The notes under the pieces were generated by a model. The model did not search any database. It was not told the origin of the DNA and was given only the letters and a program-made list of their open reading frames with translations. Positions 49,923-57,247 of a stretch of DNA of 64,000 nt are shown one piece after another (the first letter of the stretch is position 1; each line of letters begins with the position of its first letter). The position numbers and the translations under genes are program-made. Source of the stretch: JABSQH01 sp965230015 (lineage in GTDB: Bacteria; Actinomycetota; Acidimicrobiia; Acidimicrobiales; Ilumatobacteraceae); NCBI GenBank assembly GCA_965230015.1, contig CBDDKF010000017.1, positions 186,001-250,000 of the forward strand. The letters run 5' to 3'.

Positions 49923-51578
49923 ATGCCCATAGGGCCCGAAGATGAGCTGTCGGGAATCGTCGCCGGGGCCAAAGATGCACGGCTGCTCGATGCCGCACTT
50001 CCTGAGCGCGCCCTCAGTCAGCTACACGGCGAGCTGGACCCAGCCGACGTCACCGATGCGACTCGTGACCTGCTCGCGCAAAGCCGGCGCGCCTTGAAGC
50101 AAGGCTCGAAGACGTTCGCAGTACCGCCCGCACTCGCGGGCGGGCGTCTCGGCTGGTCGGCCCACGCAGGCCTTATACGTGAACAGACCGTCGACAGACT
50201 TCGCGAGCTCGAGCGTCGGGGCGAACTAACTCGGGACGATGTCATGCTGGTCGTCGTTCGCTTCGGGCTTCATGGCTTTCCTGGCGGAGCGCAAGATGCG
50301 CGCCGGGTCGCGGGCGTGCGTCGTCAGGCGACAAGCGACCGGCTCAACCGCTCGATTCAACTGCTCGCAGCGGAGCTGGCGATGCAGCCGCTCGTTCCGA
50401 TACCACGCCCGTCGCTAAGCAAGGCACGCCGAGAAGAAATCATCGGGACAGTTCTCTCCACCCTCGGCGGGCCGCCGGAGGACCATGCGATGCGTGCGTT
50501 CATTCATGCCACGGTGAGGAAGGATCTCCTTCGGCAGCCGGCTAGACCGATTTCCACCCAAGATGCGACCGCGAGGAAGCGATGGAACCGTGCTGCTCAC
50601 GAATGGATCGCAGTCGCCAGTCACCACCTTGATCGGGATGTCCTGCCGTGGTCTAGCTATCCAACGTCTGATCCTGCCAGTCGACGCGAGATGGATGCGT
50701 GGCTTGCCAGTTCCGAACGCCTCGGAACGGTGCTCTCGGTTGGGGCTCTGCGGGAGTTGACACGACATGGTGTTCGCTCCGCGATAGAGAAGTCCGAATT
50801 GAGTCCCGCGAATCTCCTCGGCATGTTGACGGATGGTTACCGGCCTCTCATCGAACTCGTTCGCGTAGCGAAGTGGGCATCCGGTGAGGACCACGGGTTG
50901 CCTGTGGGACCGGACGGCTACCCGGAAGCCATACCTGACTCAACTGCGATGCGAGTCCAGGTACTGTCGATCCTCGCGCAGATGGTGGCCCTGCGCGGCT
51001 ATCACGACCTTGCGCTCGCCTACGTCGGACGGGCATCCGAGATAGCGCTCGTAGGCACACCCGGACAACGTGCGTCTCCGCTGGCGCGCTTCCAGGTTGG
51101 GTTGGCCTACGAATCGATCTCATTCCTGATGGGGCCAAGACGGATCGATGAAACTCGACGATGGCACCGTCGACTTGCCTCCGATATCGATCGCTTCGGC
51201 GTCCAGAATGACGTGCAGCCGTTGGCGCTCGCTCAAGCAATGATCCGTGCCGAGCACAACGCAGCGATCGCCGGTCTCGCTACGACTGGCAGCGTGTCGG
51301 AGCTACTTGCGCCGATTCGAGAGGCGTTGATGGACTGCCTGGCGAGGCACCCGGAGGAGAACCGCCAGCGCTTCTCGATCGTTGCGGGCGCTCTCGCAAA
51401 GGAACTCGACGACTACGCCTTTGAGTCCCCCGGCGGCGTAGCAGGTCGAAGTGCGGAGGCTCCGACGAAGGCACCTGCAGTTGCCTACGACGAGTGGTAC
51501 GTCGCATCAAGTGTTGCAACGACTAGATGGGATCGACGGAGGACTCGTAAGTCGGTGCGCAACCAGTGGCGTCGCTAG
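49923..51578 (+). CDS. Large hypothetical protein
   Basis: 551 residues from the ATG at 49923 (MPIGPEDELSGIVAGAKDAR). The protein is mainly helical, with TPR-like segments in the second half (VLSILAQMVALRGYHDLALA, then VGLAYESISFLMGPRRIDET and LALAQAMIRAEHNAAIAGLA) and a basic C-terminus (WDRRRTRKSVRNQWRR). There is no signal peptide, no membrane helix and no catalytic motif I can name. A small membrane protein lies convergently just after it. Confidence 0.6.
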   Translation: MPIGPEDELSGIVAGAKDARLLDAALPERALSQLHGELDPADVTDATRDLLAQSRRALKQGSKTFAVPPALAGGRLGWSAHAGLIREQTVDRLRELERRGELTRDDVMLVVVRFGLHGFPGGAQDARRVAGVRRQATSDRLNRSIQLLAAELAMQPLVPIPRPSLSKARREEIIGTVLSTLGGPPEDHAMRAFIHATVRKDLLRQPARPISTQDATARKRWNRAAHEWIAVASHHLDRDVLPWSSYPTSDPASRREMDAWLASSERLGTVLSVGALRELTRHGVRSAIEKSELSPANLLGMLTDGYRPLIELVRVAKWASGEDHGLPVGPDGYPEAIPDSTAMRVQVLSILAQMVALRGYHDLALAYVGRASEIALVGTPGQRASPLARFQVGLAYESISFLMGPRRIDETRRWHRRLASDIDRFGVQNDVQPLALAQAMIRAEHNAAIAGLATTGSVSELLAPIREALMDCLARHPEENRQRFSIVAGALAKELDDYAFESPGGVAGRSAEAPTKAPAVAYDEWYVASSVATTRWDRRRTRKSVRNQWRR

Positions 51579-51600
51579 GCGAAACATTCTGCGATTCCTC

Positions 51601-51783
51601 CTACTTCCGCTTCCTGTTTCCCCATCCTTCCTTTCGCGCGGTTCGTCGCGCCCTTCGCACGGCGCGTCGGAACTTGACGACCGAGTCAACCAGCTCCGCA
51701 CCGAGCCCCACGACCGCTGACGCCCTATTCAGGATCAGACAGACCAGCACCAGGGACAGAAAGACCGTCAAGAGGATGTTCAC
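51601..51783 (-). CDS. Small single-pass membrane protein with basic tail
   Basis: 60 residues: one membrane helix (ILLTVFLSLVLVCLILNRAS) and a strongly basic tail (RRAVRRARRTARKEGWGNRK). The GTG start at 51783 has an excellent GAGGAGG ribosome-binding site 4-5 nt upstream, which makes this a real gene despite its size. Its function is unknown; the pattern occurs in small toxins and in membrane adaptor peptides. Confidence 0.65.
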   Translation of the reverse strand: MNILLTVFLSLVLVCLILNRASAVVGLGAELVDSVVKFRRAVRRARRTARKEGWGNRKRK

Positions 51784-52286
51784 TCGCCCTCCTCGGGAGG
51801 TGGTCCGACGACTGTCGCCGCTTCCATGACTCCATCAAAGCGAACCAGGGATCACGAACGAATCCCTGTGACAAGAACTCCCATCCCACGTCTGGCGGGA
51901 GCGCAATCTGGAGTGGCGGCAAGGTTGACCGCGATCGCGGGTCGGTTGGTAACACTCCAATCGCTCGTCGGCGGGGCCCGTCCAACCCACCCACTACGTC
52001 ACGACGGCGCTCGCCGATGAGCGCGAGAATCCCCGGAGCCGAGTGGGGTCGGACCTCCTACGAGCGCGATCAGCGCATATCGACGCGACCCCAACAGACC
52101 GGCGAGCAGAGCAGTACGGCACGTCCCGCTCAGGATGCACCGCTGAAGAAGACTCCTCGGCCGCCACGGCGGACACGTACCGGACGGTCACCTCGCCTCT
52201 GCTGGTTCCGGGCCGGGGACGGTGGCTCGTGCTTTGGGATGCGACGCTCACTAGGCCGAAGTCGACGGCACCGTCGTCTGACCGAT
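51784..52286. other. Intergenic stretch with two motif copies
   Basis: It contains a variant copy (GTCACGACGGCGCTCGCCGA, about 51998-52017) and a good copy at 52111-52134. No gene is supported on either strand. Confidence 0.45.
52111..52134 (+). repeat. Directional spacer motif
   Basis: GCAGTACGGCACGTCCCGCT, then CAGG; core at 52117-52122. The left CCGCCC box is missing here. Confidence 0.5.
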
Positions 52287-52709
52287 CTAGAGCCCCCACG
52301 CCCTCCGAAGGGTCTTTGCGATCTCGTTGAGGCCGAGACGTTCCAGCTCGACCACGTAGACATGCCGAGGTGGGATGTTGCTCCTGTACGTACCCCGGCC
52401 TGACTCGGTTGAGAGTCCGCCACCCGGACCAGTGGACAGGCCTCCACCCGGTCCGGTTGAGAGTCCGCCACCAGGACCAGTGGACAGGCCTCCACCCGGT
52501 CCGGTTGAAAGTCCCCCGCCAGGACCCGTCGACATGCCGCCACCTGGACCTGTCGACATGCCGCCACCTGGACCTGTCGACATGCCGCCACCTGGACCTG
52601 TCGAGGCGCCACCACCCGGTCCGGTCGAGAGTCCGCCACCCGGTCCGGTGGACAGTCCTCCACCTGGCCCAGTACCGCTGTTGCGAGGCCAACCCGAGTT
52701 CTTCGTCAT
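52287..52709 (-). CDS. Gly/Pro-rich octapeptide-repeat protein
   Basis: 140 residues. A short start (MTKNSGWPRNS) is followed by 11 near-perfect copies of (S/G)TGPGGG(L/M/A) and one degenerate copy. A unique C-terminus, PRHVYVVELERLGLNEIAKT then LRRAWGL, looks like an amphipathic strand-helix. The opposite strand is also open through the repeats (PPPGPVES-type), but only this strand gives a plausible unique domain and an ATG at the repeat edge. No signal peptide. Function unknown. Confidence 0.45.
   Translation of the reverse strand: MTKNSGWPRNSGTGPGGGLSTGPGGGLSTGPGGGASTGPGGGMSTGPGGGMSTGPGGGMSTGPGGGLSTGPGGGLSTGPGGGLSTGPGGGLSTGPGGGLSTESGRGTYRSNIPPRHVYVVELERLGLNEIAKTLRRAWGL
52413..52676. repeat. 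24-bp tandem repeat, 11 copies
   Basis: A 24-bp unit (CCACCTGGACCTGTCGACAT is one version) repeats without gaps over 264 bp. Copies differ mainly at one codon per unit, and blocks of identical units (three with Met codons) show recent unit gain. Confidence 0.9.
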
Positions 52710-52811
52710 TACGAGCAGCGTAGGTCAGCACATATCGCGACGTGTGAGGGACGCCGTCATCTCGTTGTCGACGACAGCCCGCCCGATAACACGACGGACG
52801 CCACGACCGAG

Positions 52812-52835
52812 CACCCGCTCGATAGCGGCACGGAA
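52812..52835 (+). repeat. Directional spacer motif
   Basis: ACCCGCTCGATAGCGGCACG, then GAAG; core at 52826-52831. Confidence 0.45.
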
Positions 52836-52886
52836 GTGTTCGCTCTCCGCACGGGAATGTCCGTCAGTTGTGAGGCTCAAACGGGC

Positions 52887-53228
52887 TCACACTGGCGGTG
52901 CACAGGTCTGAGTGCTGTCATCCAAAAGCCAAACCCACGGAACGATTGCGAGGCCCACGGCAGCTAGAGCCGCCAGAAGGCTCAGTCCGCGCAACCGCCA
53001 CAACGCAAGCGCGGCCGAGCCGACGAGAGCGACGCCTGCAATCACTGCCTGAACGGTGCGAGGCCCCGGTGCTCTGCCGGCGTCGCATGCATCAAAGCCT
53101 TGGGCGTCAACGGCAATCGCGATCAGGAACGCAGCAATCTGAGAGAGCCCGAAAGCCGGGATCCAAAGCAGCAGAAAGTGCGGTCGCGGCTCCGGCGTCA
53201 CTCCCGACAACGTACGGCCCGTGGACAC
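52887..53228 (-). CDS. Small three-helix membrane protein
   Basis: 113 residues from the GTG at 53228 (STGRTLSGVTPEPRPHF). Membrane segments are LLLWIPAFGLSQIAAFLIAI, VQAVIAGVALVGSAALALW and LSLLAALAAVGLAIVPWVWL. The frame is open to 53423, but the extension is Arg-rich and unlike protein. It ends DDSTQTCAPPV outside. No family recognised. Confidence 0.55.
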   Translation of the reverse strand: MSTGRTLSGVTPEPRPHFLLLWIPAFGLSQIAAFLIAIAVDAQGFDACDAGRAPGPRTVQAVIAGVALVGSAALALWRLRGLSLLAALAAVGLAIVPWVWLLDDSTQTCAPPV

Positions 53229-53729
53229 GAACCCGAGCGCGGCGGGTCGCCAGCACTGGCGGTCAATGTCGGCACCGAGTCGCAGTACAAGAACATCGCG
53301 GACATGCAAGAGCGATACGAGACCGACCCCGCCGATCGTCCTCGCCCGCCGGGAATGGAGTTGGTCCGCCCCGGCTGACCGCCACCGGACGACATCTGTC
53401 CGCCTCGATCGCCCACCCGACAATCGCCACGAGAGTGCGACCGTCGATCGGTCCTAGTACGGCACGACGGCGCTTGCAGATCTGCGCTGAAATGAGATCG
53501 CTGCAGAGCGCCCGATTCGCGAGAACGTACGTTGATCGCCATGAACGGAATCGTCCTCGCCGGCGGAACCGGTTCACAGTACGATTGACTCGCTGACGGC
53601 GCCACCGTCCGGGCAGCGCTTGTCGTGACGCCGCTTGATCATGCTGGGCTCGCGCCTCCACGGGACGCCAACCGCGCTCCCTCCAATAGGCTACTTAGCG
53701 CAACAGCGTTGATTTGGAGGTTGGATGCG
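53229..53729. other. Divergent spacer
   Basis: One motif copy at 53453-53475 (CTAGTACGGCACGACGGCGC). No gene supported. A GGAGG at 53716-53720 belongs to the next gene. Confidence 0.45.
53453..53475 (+). repeat. Directional spacer motif
   Basis: CTAGTACGGCACGACGGCGC, then TTG; core at 53460-53465. Confidence 0.5.
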
Positions 53730-53951
53730 GTGCTCTACGTACTGACCGCAGTTGGACTCACAATCGGCTGCGTTCTGGTGCTGGCGATGCTCGTACCGGT
53801 CAGACCACCGAAGACGGAACCGATACCGCGAGACTGGGTTGACTACTGGGTTCGGAGAGAAGCCAAGAAACAACGACAGGCGAGAGACAAAGACTCTCAG
53901 ACCTTGTCGCGCTCGAACGGGGATTCGACCGGCGCGACCAATAGTGAATGA
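53730..53951 (+). CDS. Small single-pass membrane protein
   Basis: 73 residues from the GTG at 53730, which sits 9 nt after a GGAGG site. One membrane helix (YVLTAVGLTIGCVLVLAMLV) is followed by a charged cytoplasmic tail (RDWVDYWVRREAKKQRQARD). No family recognised. Confidence 0.55.
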   Translation: MLYVLTAVGLTIGCVLVLAMLVPVRPPKTEPIPRDWVDYWVRREAKKQRQARDKDSQTLSRSNGDSTGATNSE

Positions 53952-54173
53952 GTCCGCTCTGACGAGATCGCCCTTGTGAGTTGAGTACCCACACGTTCAC
54001 GCTCAATGTCGCCGGCCGAAGGGCGCTCACCTAGTCCCACGTCAATGCCGGACCCACTCATATCGACGGCCGCTCGGCGAGATAGCACCCCGCTGGTGTT
54101 CGGACGTCACGCTCGGCGTTGGCAGTGCTGTATTTTGTGTCCCGATCCGGCGGACGACGAGCGGGGCTCTACG

Positions 54174-54842
54174 GTGCCGGACGTGCACGAGTTCGGCTCT
54201 CTAGCGGCCTACCCAGGGCGCGGAGTTCTGTTGAACTGGGGTGACAACGGACTCCACTGGATCTACTTCGTCACCGGGCGGAGCCTGGCTTCACGTGCTC
54301 GTCGCGCCGTAGCGCGCAATGGTTCGATCGTCGTCGAAGCCGACAACGACTCCGCAGCCCCTGATGCGCTTCGGCACTACACCTGCGCAAAGCAGACGAG
54401 ACTCGGCCTTCTCGTCGGCAACGGCGACCACGTCGATCAGATCGCCGAGTCCACCGAAGCCGGTGTCGATCTGCCGGCAGCGTTGGCGTTGATCGAGCCC
54501 GAGCCAGACCCACCCATCTACACGCCTCGGATTGGAGCCCTCATCACGAGCGATCCGGTTCTATTCAGCGTTGCGAGGTCCTCCGAGGGCACTACACGTC
54601 GCGTTGTGTCCTGGACTGAGCGGCGCCCGGATTCGGTCGCCATGTTGTGCACCTACGCAGGAACCGTCGAAGACCCCGTCGGGTCAGCCCCACTTCAACT
54701 CTTCTCAGACATGCCGTCGCGTGATCTGGTTGAGGCCGTGTGGAACGCCCTCGACCCGCATCGGCGTGTCCTACTCGTTGCCGGTCACGGTGCTTCCATC
54801 TCGTCTCGTCGGGTTCTCTCCAACGCCGAACACCATCCCTGA
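54174..54842 (+). CDS. IMP cyclohydrolase-like protein (PurO family)
   Basis: 222 residues from the GTG at 54174 (an alternative GTG is at 54183). The pattern AAYPGRGVLLNWGDNGLHWI, then YFVTGRSLASRARRAV, LGLLVGNGDHVDQI and EPEPDPPIYTPRIGALI, matches the archaeal-type PurO IMP cyclohydrolase in order and spacing. PurO catalyses the last ring closure of purine synthesis. Most bacteria use bifunctional PurH instead, and no other purine gene is nearby, so here it may act on a related nucleotide. It ends in a gap with a long-form spacer motif. Confidence 0.72.
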   Translation: MPDVHEFGSLAAYPGRGVLLNWGDNGLHWIYFVTGRSLASRARRAVARNGSIVVEADNDSAAPDALRHYTCAKQTRLGLLVGNGDHVDQIAESTEAGVDLPAALALIEPEPDPPIYTPRIGALITSDPVLFSVARSSEGTTRRVVSWTERRPDSVAMLCTYAGTVEDPVGSAPLQLFSDMPSRDLVEAVWNALDPHRRVLLVAGHGASISSRRVLSNAEHHP

Positions 54843-54895
54843 CTTGCCGGTCGGGGCACGCATAACGTTCGTCGCCGGCAGATGCGGACCCAATA

Positions 54896-54932
54896 CGAGT
54901 ACGGCACTTCGCGGGTGGGGCAAAGCGATCGG
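54896..54932 (+). repeat. Directional spacer motif, long form
   Basis: ACGAGTACGGCACTTCGCGG, then GTGGGGCAAAGCGATCGG; core at 54902-54907. Convergent gap; CGCGGGTGGGGCA corresponds to CGCGGATGGGTGA of the other long forms. Confidence 0.5.
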
Positions 54933-55022
54933 TACTTGCTCTACTGACTCGACGTCACCTTCATCCGAGGAGACGGCTTCGGCCTCGTCAGCAGCGCTGA
55001 GTGTTCACAGTGCGGGGACCGG

Positions 55023-55487
55023 CTATCTGGCGAGCAGCCCCAGCCAGCCAGCTCTCGACAGCGTCTCTCGGAGAGTCCGAGATCGAAACGCTCGGAACGA
55101 CACGTCGATGTGCTTGCCGCACGCGTCTTCGACTTTGAGCGACGGACCGAGTATCCCCCTGTCGATCCTCAGACTGCCGATGGAGGTTCTCGACAGGACC
55201 ACAGGTTCAAAGATGCTCTGCGGAGACCGGATCACGAGATCGGACGGGAACATCTCCAGCACCGCGAAAGGCCACGAGACGGCAAGACCGCCGATCCACA
55301 CACCGCCGCGGGTCGATGACAGTGGCCGACCGTCAGGAACACGGCCAGTCACAAGCCCCGATGCTCGAGCCTCGCCAAGAGTGACCTTGCGCCTCCGCCA
55401 GACAACTGCAGCAACGCCGGCGAGAGCCCATATGAGGAATAGGACGACGGCCAACAGGGCGACGGTTCGCGTGGTAACGGCGAACAC
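55023..55487 (-). CDS. Hypothetical single-pass membrane protein
   Basis: 154 residues from the GTG at 55487. The N-terminal membrane helix (VALLAVVLFLIWALAGVAAV) is followed by a basic stretch (VWRRRKVTLGEARASG) and a soluble domain with alternating beta pattern (GGVWIGGLAVSWPFAVLEMF, then LVIRSPQSIFEPVVLSRTSI). It resembles PH-like domains of membrane proteins only loosely. No assignment. Confidence 0.6.
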   Translation of the reverse strand: MFAVTTRTVALLAVVLFLIWALAGVAAVVWRRRKVTLGEARASGLVTGRVPDGRPLSSTRGGVWIGGLAVSWPFAVLEMFPSDLVIRSPQSIFEPVVLSRTSIGSLRIDRGILGPSLKVEDACGKHIDVSFRAFRSRTLRETLSRAGWLGLLAR

Positions 55488-55667
55488 CGCCGCCTACAAC
55501 TGCCGGGTCGCGTCGGACACCACAGCGTGTTCATCGGCACCTGGCGGCGTGGACTGCAGTGGCTGCAAACAGCCCACTGGAATCGGTGCAGAACCGGTTT
55601 ACACGCGATCAACTGTCAAGCGCAGCCCGTCCTGTACCGACACCCCAAACACCCAAAGTGAAGCTCT

Positions 55668-55690
55668 GGTACGGCACCGATGCGATCGGC
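55668..55690 (+). repeat. Directional spacer motif
   Basis: TGGTACGGCACCGATGCGAT, then CGG; core at 55672-55677. Same CCGATGCG variant as 18877 and 56291. Confidence 0.5.
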
Positions 55691-55735
55691 GCGGTGCGCG
55701 GGAACTGGCGGCTGACTCGGTGGCCGCCTGCGTCT

Positions 55736-56206
55736 TCAGTTGTCCTGAATGAGCAGATCAGCCGTGATGTCGACATGTCCCGCATGTTGGAACAACTCTT
55801 CGACCACGTGGAGGCAGATCGAGGTAGTTGTCCATGGCCAGACACGATCCCCAGCCGTGGTCTCCTCGAGGTAGGCGGACGCTGGAGCCGGGGTGCTCAC
55901 TGCGCGCTCAACGAGCTCGGGCAGCGTTGACCGGAACTGCTCCACCAACTCTCGAAGCTCGGCAACCGTTCCCGACGCGGCGAACTCGGCGTCGCGGTCT
56001 CGATGAGTCTCTCGACCAAGAATTGCGTGTCCGAGCCACCATTCAGTCACGCCGATGCAATGCGAGATGAGGGCGAACGCCGAGTTGGACCCGTCGAGGT
56101 TCGGGCGGTCGCCCACTTGGGGACCGAGAGCCTCTGCCTTGGCCAGCATCCGGTCGAAGGCGAGATCGATGAAAGCGAACACATCGCGGCGATCGAGGTC
56201 GGCCAT
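55736..56206 (-). CDS. DinB-superfamily protein (DUF664-like)
   Basis: 156 residues starting ATG at 56206 (MADLDRRDVFAFIDLAFDRM). The segment SNSAFALISHCIGVTEWWLG carries the first metal His. ICLHVVEELFQHAGHVDITA carries the H-x3-E and HxxH-type pair. This is the DinB four-helix metal site. Actinobacterial relatives act as thiol-dependent transferases. Third DinB-fold gene in the accessory region. Confidence 0.8.
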   Translation of the reverse strand: MADLDRRDVFAFIDLAFDRMLAKAEALGPQVGDRPNLDGSNSAFALISHCIGVTEWWLGHAILGRETHRDRDAEFAASGTVAELRELVEQFRSTLPELVERAVSTPAPASAYLEETTAGDRVWPWTTTSICLHVVEELFQHAGHVDITADLLIQDN

Positions 56207-56290
56207 GAATCGACCTTAGATCGACAGCCGAGCACGCTCGCTGCGAGCGCTAGGACTGCTCGATATCGGGCGCATCAGTGCGATGATCGC

Positions 56291-56323
56291 ACCCGCCCGA
56301 GTACGGCACCGATGCGCTCGCCG
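56291..56323 (+). repeat. Directional spacer motif, full form
   Basis: ACCCGCCCGAGTACGGCACC, then GATGCGCTCGCCG; core at 56304-56309. CTCGATATCGGGCGC lies about 35 nt to the left. Confidence 0.6.
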
Positions 56324-56376
56324 AGTCGTACTGGAATGCTCCCCTGTTGGACGTCCGATGACGAGATGCGGTGGGC

Positions 56377-56853
56377 TTACTCGGTGTGCCCGCTACCAAA
56401 CCGACGGATCAGGCGTCGATGGCGATGCTGAAACAGCCGCTCGGCAACGAAACCAGCAGCGGGTCCGAAGACCCCGATTCTTGACTGGACCACGACGCGA
56501 TCTTCGATCACGCATTCCCCCGAGCGGGATCCACTCAGCGATCGTTCGTGTCTCCATCGACTCTGCAACCACGACGTCGACTCCTCCACGAACCCGACGC
56601 CATCGTTGATAGATACCAGCGCCAAAGCGTGACGATCGAACGGTATGAACCCGAACAGAAGCAACCAGCTGTGAAACAGAACCTCGCCGGGAGTCACGTC
56701 GGCAGGGAGAACCCGAACGTTGCGGGGTGACGTCATCTTCACGAACGGAGCGAGCTCGTCGTTCACACCCGCCATCGTGGAGATCCGGGCCCAGACCTCA
56801 TTGCGTTCGCTGCGGAGCGATGACGTCACCCTGAACTCGACTGACCGTCTCAC
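56377..56853 (-). CDS. SRPBCC/START-like ligand-binding domain protein
   Basis: 158 residues from the GTG at 56853. RRSVEFRVTSSLRSERNEVW, then ARISTMAGVNDELAPFVKMT, is the usual beta1-alpha start of SRPBCC proteins. VGFVEESTSWLQSRWRHERS and CVIEDRVVVQSRIGVFGPAA follow, with the long C-terminal helix FVAERLFQHRHRRLIRRFGS. Ligand unknown; this matches single-domain polyketide-cyclase/dehydrase-like proteins. Confidence 0.75.
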   Translation of the reverse strand: MRRSVEFRVTSSLRSERNEVWARISTMAGVNDELAPFVKMTSPRNVRVLPADVTPGEVLFHSWLLLFGFIPFDRHALALVSINDGVGFVEESTSWLQSRWRHERSLSGSRSGECVIEDRVVVQSRIGVFGPAAGFVAERLFQHRHRRLIRRFGSGHTE

Positions 56854-56945
56854 CGCCCCAGTATCGCGAGCCCCATCGAGCGAGACGGCGTCAACTCCTC
56901 CCCCCGCCCCAACTCGATATCGCTCACGAACGGCAACGGCGTCGA

Positions 56946-56974
56946 CCCGCCCTGGTTCGGCACATCCCGAGCGG
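56946..56974 (+). repeat. Directional spacer motif
   Basis: ACCCGCCCTGGTTCGGCACA, then TCCCGAGCG; core at 56958-56963. It is the rightmost copy seen. Confidence 0.5.
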
Positions 56975-57150
56975 GCCGATTGCTCGATAGCGCGCGTTCG
57001 AGTCGCTTGCGCGAGCTGTTGTCAGTCGACGGTACGACAGGCGCTGGCTTTGCCCGAGGATGTGTGCGGCGTTTCGGGCGCTGGGATCGGACGTCAGCGA
57101 TCGAGCCGTCCTCAATGCAGGGTTGCCCGCAAGAGGAGGGAGACCTACCT

Positions 57151-57189
57151 GCACTGGGGTATGGCGTCAGTGACGCCATACCCCAGTGC
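57151..57189. terminator. Perfect 39-bp palindrome downstream of the secreted repeat protein
   Basis: GCACTGGGGTATGGCGTCA (57151-57169), one base, then its exact reverse complement to 57189. It lies about 60 nt beyond the stop of the - strand gene ending at 57248. There is no U tract, so it may be a processing or protein-binding site instead of a simple terminator. Confidence 0.6.
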
Positions 57190-57247
57190 CAATAGCCAAC
57201 CTCCTTGGCGCACATAGCGGAACGGATTTCCGAGTTGCGGCTTGCCC

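Larger units (their letters stand above)
56854..57247. other. Spacer before the secreted repeat protein's 3' end
   Basis: It holds a motif copy at 56946-56974, CTCGATATCGCTCACGAACG at about 56919 and GCTCGATAGCGCGCG at about 56983. The 39-bp palindrome at 57151-57189 and GGCGCACATAGCGGAACGG at 57209 follow. No gene supported. Confidence 0.5.

Noticed and set aside
52413..52676. CRISPR-like direct repeats
   Set aside because: The 24-bp units are contiguous with no spacers and keep a coding frame; no cas genes are present.
54532..55752. 406-codon + strand frame over the PurO end and the membrane protein at 55023
   Set aside because: It is Ser/Thr/Arg-rich, spans two real genes out of frame and crosses a spacer motif.
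15816..56974. Classical integron attC sites at gene junctions
   Set aside because: The spacers lack the GTTRRRY / RYYYAAC core boxes and no integron-type integrase is in the window, so I do not call attC although the arrangement is similar.
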